64,000 nt of DNA, from the NCBI GenBank assembly GCA_963693365.1, contig CAVNZM010000007.1, positions 8,370,001 to 8,434,000 of the forward strand, in the 5' to 3' direction. The translations under genes were made by a program, and so were the position numbers. A model generated the notes under the pieces. That model made no database searches. It was given only the letters and a program-made list of their open reading frames with translations, and was not told the DNA's origin. Of this stretch, positions 39,612-52,398 are shown piece after piece; position 1 is the first letter of the stretch; each line of letters opens with the position of its first letter. Source of the DNA: Amoebidium appalachense (Eukaryota > Ichthyosporea).

Positions 39612-40586
39612 ATGGGTGCGAGATTTTTAGGGGGGCTTTTATTAAGCCTGGGTTCACAAATAAGCGTATCATATGCAACGGATTTCACCAACAGCATTCG
39701 GATGGATGTGTACTACAACGACACATGTTCCTTTGACTCACAGGGGGCCACCCAACACGTAATTCAAACGGACACGTGCACGAAGGTTGCACTTATGCAG
39801 AGTTGGGTGAAATTCGGTAACACCACGCGGATTTATGGAAGGAAAGACAAGGTCAAAAAAGACACGTGGATAATCGAAACATACGATGACCCATCATGTT
39901 CTGGTGAACCAGTAAACAAGACTTTTCTCCAAACAGACACCTGCCTAAACCTTACATCTGAGCCCATGTACCAGTACCTCACGCCAGGTGTTTCATATCC
40001 ACAACTAGCGCGAGAGACGATCCTAGCACATGACTCGCCAAACGGGCCTAACGCACCAGGAACAACAGTCATTGCCGGGGTGAATGTTTTTCGAAATCGC
40101 GTCTGTAATGGCTCATCGACACCATATCCAATAATATTCGAGGCTGGGAAATGCTATGCAGACAGTAAGGACATCCTCCCCCCTGAGTTGGGCATGCTCG
40201 TAGGTGCGGAGTACCCGCCCATCGTTCCACCGGGGCCGATCAAGGCGTATGTTTCTGACGATCTAGCCAACCTAATCTTTTATTATTATGCAGACCCGGA
40301 CTGCACCGTGTATCGAGACCAACCACTTGCACTTGCGTACGACGTGGAGAGATGCATTTATGTTGGGAATGAACAGGCGGTGGATGTGGCAATTGGGAGA
40401 TATGTGACGGGGGAGAAGACACATATGGTAGAGACACCAACGATGGGGCCGGCGATTACTCTGGCGAACCCACACGATGTCGCTCACCAGACGGCACGTA
40501 CTTCAAGTGGATCTGGTGCGGCGAGGTGGAGGGATGGTGGGTTGACGTGGGTGGTGGCTGTGATGGTGAGCGTGGTGTTGGCATGA
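39612..40586 (+). CDS. Secreted, probably GPI-anchored protein with four cysteine-pair repeats
   Basis: Single exon, 324 aa, ATG at 39612. Residues 1-22 form a signal peptide (FLGGLLLSLGSQISVSYA). The body carries four repeats of one pattern, an aromatic/Asp-rich lead (YYNDTC, YDDPSC, FRNRVC, YYADPDC) followed 15-18 residues later by a second cysteine: C39-C56, C96-C111, C165-C181 and C231-C248. Several N-glycosylation sequons are present (NDT, NTT, NKT, NLT, NGS). The C-terminus has a small-residue stretch (SSGSGA) and a terminal hydrophobic segment (LTWVVAVMVSVVLA), the usual layout of a GPI-attachment signal. A short membrane anchor is the alternative. No family is recognised and it is not clearly related to the other two secreted proteins. 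Confidence 0.8.
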   Translation: MGARFLGGLLLSLGSQISVSYATDFTNSIRMDVYYNDTCSFDSQGATQHVIQTDTCTKVALMQSWVKFGNTTRIYGRKDKVKKDTWIIETYDDPSCSGEPVNKTFLQTDTCLNLTSEPMYQYLTPGVSYPQLARETILAHDSPNGPNAPGTTVIAGVNVFRNRVCNGSSTPYPIIFEAGKCYADSKDILPPELGMLVGAEYPPIVPPGPIKAYVSDDLANLIFYYYADPDCTVYRDQPLALAYDVERCIYVGNEQAVDVAIGRYVTGEKTHMVETPTMGPAITLANPHDVAHQTARTSSGSGAARWRDGGLTWVVAVMVSVVLA

Positions 40587-40896
40587 ATGAAGAAGGACGG
40601 TGTGAAGGTCGGTGTGGTTGTTTCCTACTTTCTTTCCATCTTCTTCTTTTTTTTTTTTTTTTTTGGTTTTTTGGTAACCATGTGCGACAGTGTTTTGTTG
40701 TCATGTGAGACGGCAGTGTAATTTGGTGAAGGTCGAGGGCCTGGTGATTTATTTTATTAAGTTTTATATTATTTTTGTTTTTTGTTTGGAGAGAGGGGGG
40801 GAGGGGAGGGAGGATGTGGGACCATTATTCCCTCTTGCAAGTAAAACAGGTACAACACAGCGCGCGCACACCTACGTCGCACACACGTGCGCACAC

Positions 40897-40936
<40 letters not shown>

Positions 40937-40944
40937 CACACACG

Positions 40945-40997
<53 letters not shown>

Positions 40998-41274
40998 GGC
41001 AGACAAACAGAAATATATGCTTAGTACACACAGCTAATATGTACATACGGAATGGTTTTTTTCACACCTCCTGCTGGACACACACACCACACACCACAAA
41101 CTCACCTAGGCACGCATGGCAACACAGCCCATTATATCGATACACACAGACACACATGCACACATAGAAACACACACACATTGCACACACCCTCGCTCGA
41201 CTTGCACTCTCAAGCCACTCTCGTCGACATACACTCGGACTCGACATAGACGAGCACACGTGTGCACTAACACA

Positions 41275-41336
<62 letters not shown>

Positions 41337-41725
41337 TGTGTACCTTAATGCTACAGACACACCTCAACACCAGGCACACGCCCCTTAGCCCATTGCAACG
41401 TGCGTCATTAGACCCTATAATTGTAAATGTTCGTTCGTAGATTAGCTTCCAGTAGTGTAGGGGCACCAACTTACCGACCAGGGGTACCACTGTGCAAATT
41501 ACTGTCTGATTATTATTATTATTACAGTTCACATTATGTGTGATAGTGAATTCTATAGCCAAGCCTTAAAATTGTAGGGGTCTAAATTCTACCCAATCCG
41601 GGGCGAGGAATGTTATTGCAGGTCAAGCTACTCTGTGTGTGATGGTGTAACACCGCGTGTGTACATTTAGGCTTTTTTTGGTGGTAGTTGTGGTGGCCTT
41701 TTTTTTTTCTTTTTTTTTTTCCTTT

Positions 41726-41756
<31 letters not shown>

Positions 41757-41982
41757 CCCGGGGAGGGGGGGGGGGGGGGGGGGAGGTAAGGTAATTGCAC
41801 TTTCTAGGCTTTCTAGGCAAGGGATCTGGAATCACCTTTCCTTAGGCTGCTGTAAAGCAACTATATGGGAGATACGCCTAAACAAACTTAAAACACATCA
41901 ATGACATCATCCATACCCGAAAAAAGTAATGAATCTGGATCAAAAACAAGTCTGGTCACCGTGTGCAATGTTTTTCACGAAT

Positions 41983-42017
<35 letters not shown>

Positions 42018-43196
42018 GCCTGCAATTATGGTGAACGTGCCTGACAAGAATTTGGCAAAAGTGGCTGTATAAGCATATGCTTTTGTCCAGCTAGTTTGTG
42101 TGCGCACGGGCGACTGTAGTGTGCATGTGTACGGACACAGTGTGTATGTGCGCATGTGTTGAGTCTGGTGTAACAATGCGACACTGTGTATAATGCACAT
42201 ACTTGTGTTGCCCAGTGTGTTACGTTCTCCGTGCATGGGTGTGTCTCCATTTTAAGATTCCACGTGTATTGTAACAACGTCATGCATGTGTGCATGTGCA
42301 CGTGGTGTGTTGGGCACACCCCCGGACCCCCCCCCCCCCCCCCCCCCCCCCCGGCCCCGGCGTTCATGAATTCAAGGAGTTCACGGTATACCGTAACCGT
42401 CCAACAACGGATTTACTACAACAATACTTAGTAGCCAGATTGGGGCCCGGGGGGTTTACGCACTATTTATTGCTGCGGACATCGTCAGGGGCCCAGCCTC
42501 ACGTACTTGACGGCCTACGTATACTGCAGATTCCTCTCATACATAAGCATGATCACACTGTGCATCTGTGCCTCTTCCAATAATATTCCACATGCATGCA
42601 CTAACACACGGGCAATGTCATGCTTCAGATTCATGATATCATATATATATAAACATGGTTATTTGCACACGACTGTGACAACAGGAACTAGTTTAACACG
42701 TAGTTGCACAATTTTTTTTATTGACTGGCTCTTGTTTATCTTTCAATCATTGGAGTAAGCCTTCTTTTTCGAAGTCGAGGTAATTGCAAACAACATGCAT
42801 ACAGTCACGTACGGGGTCTATAATTATTTGATTTAGCACTCACCAAAAAAATAAGAGTTGGAAACAATACACACTGTGCCCCACTCACGGTACATAACAG
42901 ACTTCCCGAATCAGGACAGTGTACTGTAACATGTCACGATGTTTTATAGCTTAGTTAGAGCCAGCCTTTAGAGCCACTTATCGGTCCAGCCGATAATCAT
43001 ATTACGCAAGCGTCAACATCCCCCCCCCCCCCCCCCCCCCCCCCCATTCAACAAAAAAAGAGAAGGGTAAAGACAAATGCTTGAGGAAGCAGTGCCGCAT
43101 AGTAACTTCCCGGTAGAAACCATCGATTCATTCCACGAGAAGAGGGACCATAATCTGATGCTTACAAGTTAAACAATACAATTGCACACCGCGAAG

Positions 43197-43230
<34 letters not shown>

Positions 43231-43375
43231 AAAAAAAAAAAAACGCTAGAATGTCAGACTACGTACGTCTTAGAAGGGGGAGGTGGAGTTCTTGTTTGTG
43301 TTGGTGCTGGTGGTGGTGTACGTGTGTGAATTTTGGGTGTGTTTGTGTATACGCAGGGGGGAAAAGGGGGAGGAG

Positions 43376-43410
<35 letters not shown>

Positions 43411-43564
43411 GAGAGGGGGGGGGGGGGGGGGGGGAGCAGAAACAATCTCATTAATCCCAACAATACGGAGCTGAAGCAATTAAATGATCTACAATCACAA
43501 CCGTAGCTGCATTCTCGTGATTACTCAGAGGGTGTTGGTGTCTACTCGTCCTTTTTAAGAACCT

Positions 43565-43597
<33 letters not shown>

Positions 43598-43712
43598 AAA
43601 AAACAAGCCATCAGGAATGATTTTAAAACCAAAAAAAAGAGAGAGATTTAGAGGAGAGAGATCGAGATTGAGAGACAGAGGGGGAGAGAGATCGAGAACG
43701 AGAGAGATCGAG

Positions 43713-43800
<88 letters not shown>

Positions 43801-44175
43801 AGGGAGGGAGGGAGAGAGAGGGAGGGAGGGAGGGAGGGAGGGAGGGAGGGAGGGAGGGAGGGAGGGAGGGAGAGAGAGGGAGAAAGATAGAGAAAGAGAG
43901 AGAGAAAGAGAGAGAGAAAGGGGGGGGGGGAAGGGGGGAGTAGGGAGGGGGGGAGAGAGAGAGAGAAGAAAAAAGCACGATCCTCTGGGTTCACCTTTAC
44001 ACATAATCGTGTTCGACGTTAATGCCATAACAACAACTCCCATCATATGCATAAGGAGCAGACATGCACAAAAGAACAGCAGCAAGCAGCAAAGTCACAC
44101 TTCGCACTTCGTTTTTTTCTTTTCTTGTTTCCCCCCCCCCCCCCCCCCCCCCTTCCCCTCTCAAAAAAAAAAAAA

Positions 44176-44208
<33 letters not shown>

Positions 44209-44387
44209 TCTAGAGCATGAGAAAACACTCGCGCTTTCAATTATGCCCCCCCTCCCCCTCCCCCCCCCCCCCTCTCCCCCCCCCCACCCACACACACACA
44301 AACACGCACGCACACACCACACACGAGAGGGGAAGAGAAAGGGGGAAGGGAGGGGGGAGGAGGAAACGGGAGGGGAAGGGGGGAGGA

Positions 44388-44419
<32 letters not shown>

Positions 44420-44430
44420 GGGGGGGGGAG

Positions 44431-44489
<59 letters not shown>

Positions 44490-44624
44490 TGGGGGAAGGG
44501 GGGGGAGAAGAGGGGAGAATGATCAAGAGAGGAAGAGAGAGGTAGAAACCAAGTATGCAGGGGAGGAAGAGCAAGCACCCAGCATACACTTAGCACCAGC
44601 AACCCATGCCATTTGATAGCAAGT
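40587..44624. other. Intergenic: microsatellites and homopolymers, no gene recognised
   Basis: (CA)n at 40899-40992 and 41277-41333; poly-T at 41728-41756 and 41986-42016; poly-C at 42327-42351 and 43020-43045; poly-T/poly-A at 43202-43244; poly-G at 43566-43596; (GA)n and GGGA repeats 43640-43920; poly-C (44130-44152), A13 and poly-G (44176-44206) in a row; GA/G-rich 44340-44530. Unique islands at 41340-41700, 42040-42320 and 42360-43015 show no recognisable product. Confidence 0.8.
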
Positions 44625-45418
44625 CTAAGGGTCTGCCCGTACCTTTTCAACCACAGACTTTGCCTTTGTGCCGTACACATCCTCCTGACCAATCACCCTC
44701 CGCTGCTTGAACACTCGCTGCACTGGAACGGAAACCTCTCCGTCCTCCTGTGTGTGTGTACGTGTGTACGTGTGAATATGAGTGAGCGAGACCATGCTCG
44801 CCAGTTTGAATTGACGAATAACAGTTAGATTCTTTCACGGCTACCCAAAAATAATCACAAAATCAAAGAAGTGCCCATTCTCAAGGGGGGGCTAAGTCAT
44901 CAAGAACAGTACCCACATTTCCAGCACACTCACCATTATGTCAAACTACGTCAATGGAGGAGGAGGAGGGGGTTTAGAATGCATCGCAGAGTATGAGGTA
45001 CACATTCAGATTGAGAGCACAATGCAAAATTTCGAAACACACATCAAGGGTTAACACCATAAGCAGTGCCCGAAGGTCAAATGGATTACAGCCGCTAAGG
45101 ACATACTCACGAGAGACTACACCGCGCAAACTCCACTCAAGCACGCACAAACAACATGCACCAAAAGCAGATCGCCGGGGGGGGGGGGGGGGGGGGGGGG
45201 GGAGGGGGGGGGGAGAGAGAGAGAGCGCATGAAATCGACACTAATAGAGAGCAACACTTGGTTACACACCCCGTTTTCCTGCCTGCGCTGCCTCTTCCTC
45301 TCCATAATCTCCGTGATCATCTTGCTCCTGTCCACGTTCTTGAGGTAGAACTCATCCTCCTTCTTCTGCTGCGACAGCGCCAGCGCAAGCTTCTTCTCCC
45401 GCACGGCATTCTCGTACG

Positions 45419-45456
<38 letters not shown>

Positions 45457-47632
45457 CGTCTATCACCGGTCAAAAGAGTTCTCAACACACTGGAAAGGAT
45501 TCGACTACTAATGCAAACCTGTCATGGATCCCTCCCCTTCCCCCCCCCACTCCACCCCTCCTTCCCCTATCAGAGAAACACACCCCTTCCACTTCATACC
45601 AAGTAGTCCCCCCCCCCCCCCCCCCAAAAAAAAAAAAAGAAGCTTGCACACACCCATGCACGCACGCACGCACGCGCGCGCGCACACACACATTCACACC
45701 CACCCACCCACCCACCCACACACCTCACACATGCCCCCTCCCCCTCCCCCCCACAAACACACACACACACACCACATGGATCCACCCACCCACCCACCCA
45801 CCCACACACCTCACACATGCCCCCTCCCCCTCCCCCCCCACAAACACACACACACACACACCACATGGATCCACCCACCCACCCACCCACACACCACACA
45901 TGCACCCCCCCCCCCAACACACACACCACACATACACCCCCACCAACCCTCACACACGCACCTATGCGCTCAGTCAGGTGGTGCCACTTGAACTTGGGCA
46001 GATACTTGATGTTCCACAGGTCATCGTGGTAATAGCTGCTCTTCTTGCCCCCTGCACAGGAACCATTATCAGAACTTCATCTTCCACAACGCCATAATGT
46101 GTTTTCTGATAACATTTCTTACCTATCTTGTTAGGTCACCCCAACCACCCATCTTTCCCTATTCTAATGCTAAATGCAGACCATTCCCACCAGAAATATA
46201 AGAGGTACAAAGAACATGGAGAGGGGCCTAGGCAAGCTAACTCAGGGAACGGGTCGCCTTCTTATTTTCCCGTCAGCGTATACAAGGAGGGGGGTTAGAA
46301 GTGGGTAGGTAAGCGGGTGGGTGGTAACGAAAAAAGGGTGTCGAAAGAGAGGGCCAGAAGGAGAAGAGGGGAATTGCAATGGTATGAAGAGGAGGAGGGG
46401 GGGGGGGGGGGGGGAGGGGGGGGGAGGGAGTGGTCATGGAACGAAGAGGGGGGTGGGAGGGGGGAGTGGCAATAGAATGAGGGGGAGGGGGGGGGGGGGG
46501 GGGAGGGGGGGGGGGGGGGGGGGGGAGAATGCATGGTGGTAGAGCTACACAGTTCCCTCACGGCTACTTTCTCTATGAGGCATGCAGAAACACACATTCA
46601 CAAATATTTTACAATGCAATCAGATTCCCCCCCACCTCCTACCCCCTCTCCTCAAAAAAGCTAAGGTGCTCTATGCGTTTTTTCTATTTTTTCTTATTTT
46701 TTGATTAATTCTAGCTATAGATCTTATGAGTTTGATCACGTTTTGCTATAGCTACACGAACGCAGAAGAATTTTTTTTTGCTCGCTTCTCTTTCCGCAAA
46801 TATTTTATGAAGATTGTAGTTGACTAAAAGTATTTGCTAAAAAATCATTTTTAATGCACCAACCAGTGTCGTTGGTTTGTCTATAGACCTTGAATAACCC
46901 TCCTTGAAGCCTAACGGTGGCTTTTGGTTGCTTCTTGCCGCTCTAGGTCAGGCAAGCTTTAGATCCCGTAGATCAGGGTTCGAATAGGTTCGCCTTTCTG
47001 AACCAAATAGAATTCTATGAGTCGGCGGCGCCTCGCTAACACAAAAAGCTGTTTTTCTTTTACTTTTGGCAGTTTAATTTAATATTGTATTATATTCTAC
47101 TATTTTTCTCATATTTTTGAATACTAATAAATTGTATCATTTAATGGTGCTTACGTGGATGATTTTGGAGGGTTGACAATAACAACAGATGTGTGTGTTT
47201 TCCGGGAATGAAGCACAACGCGCCCCAAATCTAAATGAATTATACAATGGATCGCTTGTTGACCTATCCCGTGCGATTGTTGAGGTTTTAATTAGTATTT
47301 TAACTTTATCAATCTGACGATTTTTGCCGAAGTCTAATTAGGAGCCGACCGCCCATTGCAAGTACCGATCGCTATAGAGTACTCTTTGCCCCCCCCCCCA
47401 AACACACACACCCCTACGTACCGACATTTGTGTTGTTCAGCCATGCCGCCACCCTTTTAGCCACCTTTTTGTCTGCAAACTCCACCCAGCCCTCTGTGTA
47501 CTTTGTCTTTTTGTTGCCTCCAAACTTGATGCGTTTGCGCTTGGATGCCGCATCTGCAACCACACGTACTCATGTCAGAGGCGATATTCTTCGCATTAGC
47601 CCGATGAACACTGTTTCCGACAACGGAAGCCG

Positions 47633-47681
<49 letters not shown>

Positions 47682-48848
47682 AAGGCACACACATCCACCT
47701 TCACCCAACCAAAAGAGGTAGGTCGGATGGGTGGGTGGGTGGGTGGAGGGGGGGGGGGGGGGGGGGAGGGGGGGATGAAGGGAGAGAAGGACGGGAGGGG
47801 GGGGGGGGGGGGGGGGTGGGGGGGGGTGGGGGGGGGGGGGAAGAGGTAAGAAATGAGAAGAAACGAGAGGAAAAAACAGGAGGGGAAGCAACAACCAAAC
47901 AAACCAGCAAAGAGAGTAAGCAGCTTACAGATCCGATGACCATCACCTCCCCCCCCCCTCCCCCCCCCCCCCCCCCCCCCCCAAAACCCTCCCCACAGAC
48001 ACGCCATCACCACCACCCTTTATTCTGCCTCTCTCCATTTTCCCATTTTAGCATCCTTCTTCCCCCTCCCACCACCCATTTCCAGCTATCCTGACCAGAA
48101 GCACACCCATGTTTGCATGCATAACCCACCACCAAACCTATGCGCTCTACAACCCATCATCCTCCCCCTCCCCCCTCCCTCCCTCCCTCCTCGTAACCGG
48201 TTTGTTATGTTATATCGGCCTCCTCCCCCCCCCCCCCCCCCTACCCACACACACACAGAGAGAGAAGCACACACAAACACACACACACACACATACACAC
48301 ACACACACATGCAAGCACATACGCGCGCGCGCACACACACACAAACCATTGCCAGTCACACCTCTTCTTCCCCGCAACCACCACATCTCCTACCCCGAGA
48401 ACAAAATAAGACCAAATGCATCTCCCTTCCTCCCCCCTCCCCCCCCCCCCCCCCCCCCCCCCCCCCACATTCCCTCATCTTCCCCAATCCGGCCGTCACA
48501 TCTCCTCCCACACAAAAAGACAGATCAACAAACCCCAAGGAAGGGAAAGCAAACAAACAAAGAGCCCCACATTCTCCCCCCCCCCCCCAAACCACCACCC
48601 ACTCACCCACACCCACCCACACAAAGACCTCCCCCTACCTGCTTCTTTCCCTCAGGAACCGGGGGGAGAGGGGGGGGAGAGGGGCCAAGGCTACCAATCA
48701 TTGCCCTGGAGTTACCACACCATTTTCCTTTCCCCCCCCCCCCCCCCCCCCCCTTCCTCCCCCACAGCCCTCCTCCGAAAAACCCCCTTCTTCTTCCACT
48801 TCCCACTGCTTTCCTCCTCTCACTCTTATGATGTCCACCCTCCCCCCC

Positions 48849-48879
<31 letters not shown>

Positions 48880-49004
48880 ACAACAACAAAAAAATAATAA
48901 TAATAAAAAAAATAAACACACCCACCCACACACCCTACCACCACCCACCCACACACCACCAGCCCCCCGCCCACCCTCCTGCCTCCCCATCTCCCCCCAC
49001 CTTC

Positions 49005-49047
<43 letters not shown>

Positions 49048-50009
49048 CACACACCACTCCCACTCCCTCCCCAAACACGCACGCACCAGCACTCACACCA
49101 CTTCCCTCCTCCTCTGCCCCCTCCCCCCCCCCCCCACACACACACACATCCCCACCCCCACCCGCACATACACGCACACACAACCACCACCAACTAACAT
49201 ACACACACACACATCCCAAAACAACCCCCCTCCTCCCCCCTCCCCTCCCCTCCTCCTCCTCTTCCCCCCCCCTCTAGTATTACTGAATGCGACCCTAACA
49301 AGACGAGTGGACTGCAAACAACGCGCTCACCCTACAGTAAAAAGAAAGAAAAGATTGCCATGCATGTTCATGTGCACTCTGACTCACCTTCTTCTTGCAG
49401 AAAGACCCTGCCGACCTCCCCATACTGGGAGAATATGTGCCTAACCTTAACCGGTTTCATGAAAGGCGGAATTCTGCTAAGGTAAATAACTCCCGTCTTT
49501 TCTACGTTCTGCTTAAATTTAACAAGCTGCTTTTTCGTCAACCCTTTCACTTTTTTCTTCTTTTTCGTTTCGGATTTTCCCTCCTCCGCTGTCCCACTTT
49601 CACTGCCACTCTCTCCGAAGCTTCCTACCCCGACATCCATGTCTATACTCTTGTCTCCCTCTTGGTCCGATTCAGCTGCCGATTCTTCCGCTTTGGGCGC
49701 AACCACCACCTTTTCCTCTTCCTTCTTTTCTGTTTCCTGGGCTATCTTCTTTTCAGTGTTTGTCGGTTGTTCCTGCTCACTAACGCTCTCCCCCCTGTTG
49801 TCATTCGATGATCTCTCATGGTCATCTACAATTTTCTTTGTACAGGTGGGTTTCTTGTCAGATTTCTTGGATGCTTTAAAGCTCCTTCCTTTTTCTACAG
49901 GTGTATCCGGAACCGAAGCTGCAGTAGCAGCATCCTCCACCTGGTCCTCCTTGGTAACTTTCACTGATGCCTTCTTCGATGATGCCTTTTTCCCACTTGG
50001 TGGCGCCAT
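44625..50009 (-). CDS. ESF2: ESF2/ABT1-type rRNA-processing protein (5 exons)
   Basis: Esf2 (yeast) / ABT1 (animals) is a nucleolar RRM-like protein of the small-subunit processome needed for early 18S rRNA processing. Minus-strand exons: 50009-49388, 47553-47422, 46051-45962, 45418-45270, 44747-44625. All junctions are in phase, giving 371 aa. Residues 1-170 are an acidic, Lys-rich low-complexity extension. The conserved core starts at [20 protein letters not shown] and YGEVGRVF, then [37 protein letters not shown], and a charged helix with [12 protein letters not shown]. The C-terminus includes VFKQR, as in the family. The ATG at 50009 is preferred over an upstream extension of the frame because it starts the typical Lys/Ser-rich N-terminus. 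A GT in the last exon (donor-like AAG|GTACGG) could add a further exon, but an in-frame TAG follows 18 bases on. It is divergent from HCCS. Confidence 0.93.
44950..45065 (-). repeat. C-tailed dispersed repeat, copy K (ESF2 intron 4)
   Basis: On the minus strand it reads CACTGCTTATGGTG ... GAATGTGTACCTCATACTCTG ... GCATTCTAAACC then C-rich sequence. It is the only minus-strand copy found, and it sits in a minus-strand gene, so it too is in sense orientation. Confidence 0.75.
46610..47390. other. AT-rich island inside ESF2 intron 2
   Basis: About 0.8 kb of AT-rich unique DNA in the 1.37-kb intron, free of the poly-C/poly-G tracts found elsewhere. It contains a GGTTCGAAT box near 46977 resembling a Pol III B box, but no foldable tRNA. 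It may be an inserted element. No coding capacity recognised. Confidence 0.45.
47554..49387. repeat. ESF2 intron 1: C-, A- and G-tract block
   Basis: Poly-C (47634-47671), G-rich (47745-47845), C-rich tracts (47950-47982, 48430-48466, 48731-48753, 48842-48869) and A40 (49007-49046). Long proline-rich open frames here (up to 386 codons) are repeat translations inside an intron. Confidence 0.85.
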
Positions 50010-50717
50010 CTTTCCAGAAACGAGTGGTAAACCTATGCTTGTTTTCAAAAGTGAGTGCCAACGTGTATAAATAAGCGGCCAAGGGGTTGTTATCGATATT
50101 CGTGCCTTGCCCGTCAATCACAGAGGAGTACACAGAAACCACGTGTTCTAACAACGTGTTACGTAATTCCCACTCTCGCCTTGCTTCAAGTAGTCTTAGG
50201 TCCTAAGTTTGTCACCTCCGTTGTGCATTTATAATCCTCCCAAGCCTCTATCACCTACTGTGCGCTAGTATCCCAAAAAGCTCTCTTAATCCCCTCCTCC
50301 CCTTTTTCGTTATGCTCTTCTCAATCTAGCAATTGTAAGTCACGATAATCACTGTAACATGGACTGAGCTCAATAGAGTTGTGTACACGTGCACCGTGTT
50401 CGTGTCCGATTCAAACGTCTCCCGAGTTTTCTGGTTCCAGATTTTAACGTCACGCATCTACAAGATCACATTTTTATGATTTATAAACAGAATACGGCAA
50501 TATACAAAAATTAACTTGTACCAATCATCCGCATTCACTGACGTCACAATCGTGTTCATGATGGCCCCACGCCGATGTACACAGCTGGCCAAGCAAGCAC
50601 ACAGCTGCAGCTTGGAAGTCTTCCTTGGAACTTTTCACTGTTTGGAAGAACAAACCCGTTTTTCTTTATTGACTACAGTCTCTTCGCTCCATTTCCCCGT
50701 ATATTACAATACCTACC
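50010..50717. promoter_or_regulatory. Shared divergent promoter region of ESF2 and HCCS
   Basis: The two ATGs (50009 minus, 50718 plus) are head to head and 708 bp apart, with unique sequence free of long repeats between them. No single TATA or CCAAT box is convincing. Co-regulation is inferred from position only. Confidence 0.5.
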
Positions 50718-51373
50718 ATGGGGAGCATGCTGAGCGTTGCGGCGCCGCCGCCTACCGCTGCACCCACACAAGCAACCAACACGGAAACACAACAAGCACC
50801 AGCCAACGCCATGTCCGGTGGTTGCCCACATGCTGCTGGTCAAAGTAATGCAGCGGATAAGATGGTCCAACATGCACAAATGGCACAGAACAAGGAGCAA
50901 AAAATGACAGGCACGGTTGCTCAAGCAGCACTTTCTGGTGGCTGCCCGCAAGCCGCCGCCCAAGCACAGGGGTTGGACCCGTCTAATAACATGTATCCTC
51001 CTAATCAGATGCCCCATCCAGAACAGACAGCACCGCTTTCCAGAGATAGAGTTACATCCTCCATCCCAAAGAGTGAGAAGGAGAACCAGTGGGTCTATCC
51101 CTCACCACAGATGTTCTTTAACGCCATGAAGAGAAAAGGCTGGGAACCGAAGGAACAGGACATGGATGTGGTAGTTGCCATTCACAACAATGTCAATGAA
51201 CGCACGTGGGAGAAGATCAGAGCGTGGGAGAGCCTGCACCCTGAGTAAGTAAACACCCAGCAACAACGTTCTCAGTTGTTGGCCTCAGCTCATGTCCCTC
51301 ATTTTCTACCGCCCTTCCTCCCTCACTTTCACGTACATGCACGCAAGCACACACACTCACGTGCGCGCGCGCG

Positions 51374-51421
<48 letters not shown>

Positions 51422-52357
51422 CCTTCATCCCTACGTCTTTTGCTCTCTCCCACCGCCCTTCTTCCCTCCCTCCTTCTCATACCCTCTGCTTCCCTTTTTT
51501 CCGTGATTGTGGTGTTTGTGGGTGTCTGCGTGTGCATGTTTTGTTCAAATACCCTCCCCCCTCCCCCCTTCCCCCCCTTGCTCCTTCATATTCCTCTGCT
51601 TCTCGTAAACTTCAGCGAGGTAAGCAAGGGGCCGGGGGGAGGGGGGGTCAGGGGAAAGGGGGGAATCGGGGGAGGGGGAAACAAACATGGCTTGTGGGGT
51701 CAAATTAGTGAAGGCAAGAGCGCAAGATGACCCTATGTTACTGGACACTAGTTGCGCTTTTGGACTGCGAGGTTTGGCCGTTGGAGATCGTGAATGGCAG
51801 TCAGTTTCTTTATTTCCATCCCCAATGTCCATTTTCTTTCTCTTGCACGCTTGCGCCTCCCCCCTTGCCCCTCCCCATCCCCCCCCCCCCCCCCCTCTCC
51901 CGCCGTTCCATCCCTACTTTCTTTCCTCCTCCCCCCCTTCCCCCCCCCCCCCCCCCCCCTCTCCCACACACACACACACTTTCTCCCCCCATCTGTCTTT
52001 TTTCCCTCTACACATGTCTCCCATAGCGCTTCCCCCCTTCCCCCCCCTCACCCCCACCCACCCACACACACACACACAGTGTGTGAGTCCAGGTGTTTCT
52101 ACCTGAAGCTGTCCTCGTACGTGCTGGTGCCTTTTTTCTCTCTCTCTAGTCTCACATTCTCCCCTGTTCCGTTCTTCCTTTCTCCCCTATGTCCTCTCCA
52201 CCTCTCGATATTTTGTGGTGGTTGTGTGTGTGTGTGTGTGTGTGTGTATGTCCGCTTTGGGGAGGACTACACGCGGGGAGGCATGCATGTGGACCCTAAG
52301 TTTTAGCACAGGCAACCCCCCTTACCTCCCATTTATATACACACACACAAATACACA

Positions 52358-52398
<41 letters not shown>

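Noticed and set aside
46890-47000. tRNA gene suggested by GGGTTCGAAT
   Set aside because: No complementary T-stem or acceptor stem can be formed around the box on either strand.
48117-49277. 386-codon proline/threonine-rich open frame
   Set aside because: It lies inside ESF2 intron 1 and consists of translated poly-C, CA and A tracts. There is no domain or start context.
50010-50117. N-terminal extension of ESF2 to an upstream start
   Set aside because: The extension is hydrophobic/mixed and unlike the family. The ATG at 50009 begins the typical Lys/Ser-rich N-terminus.
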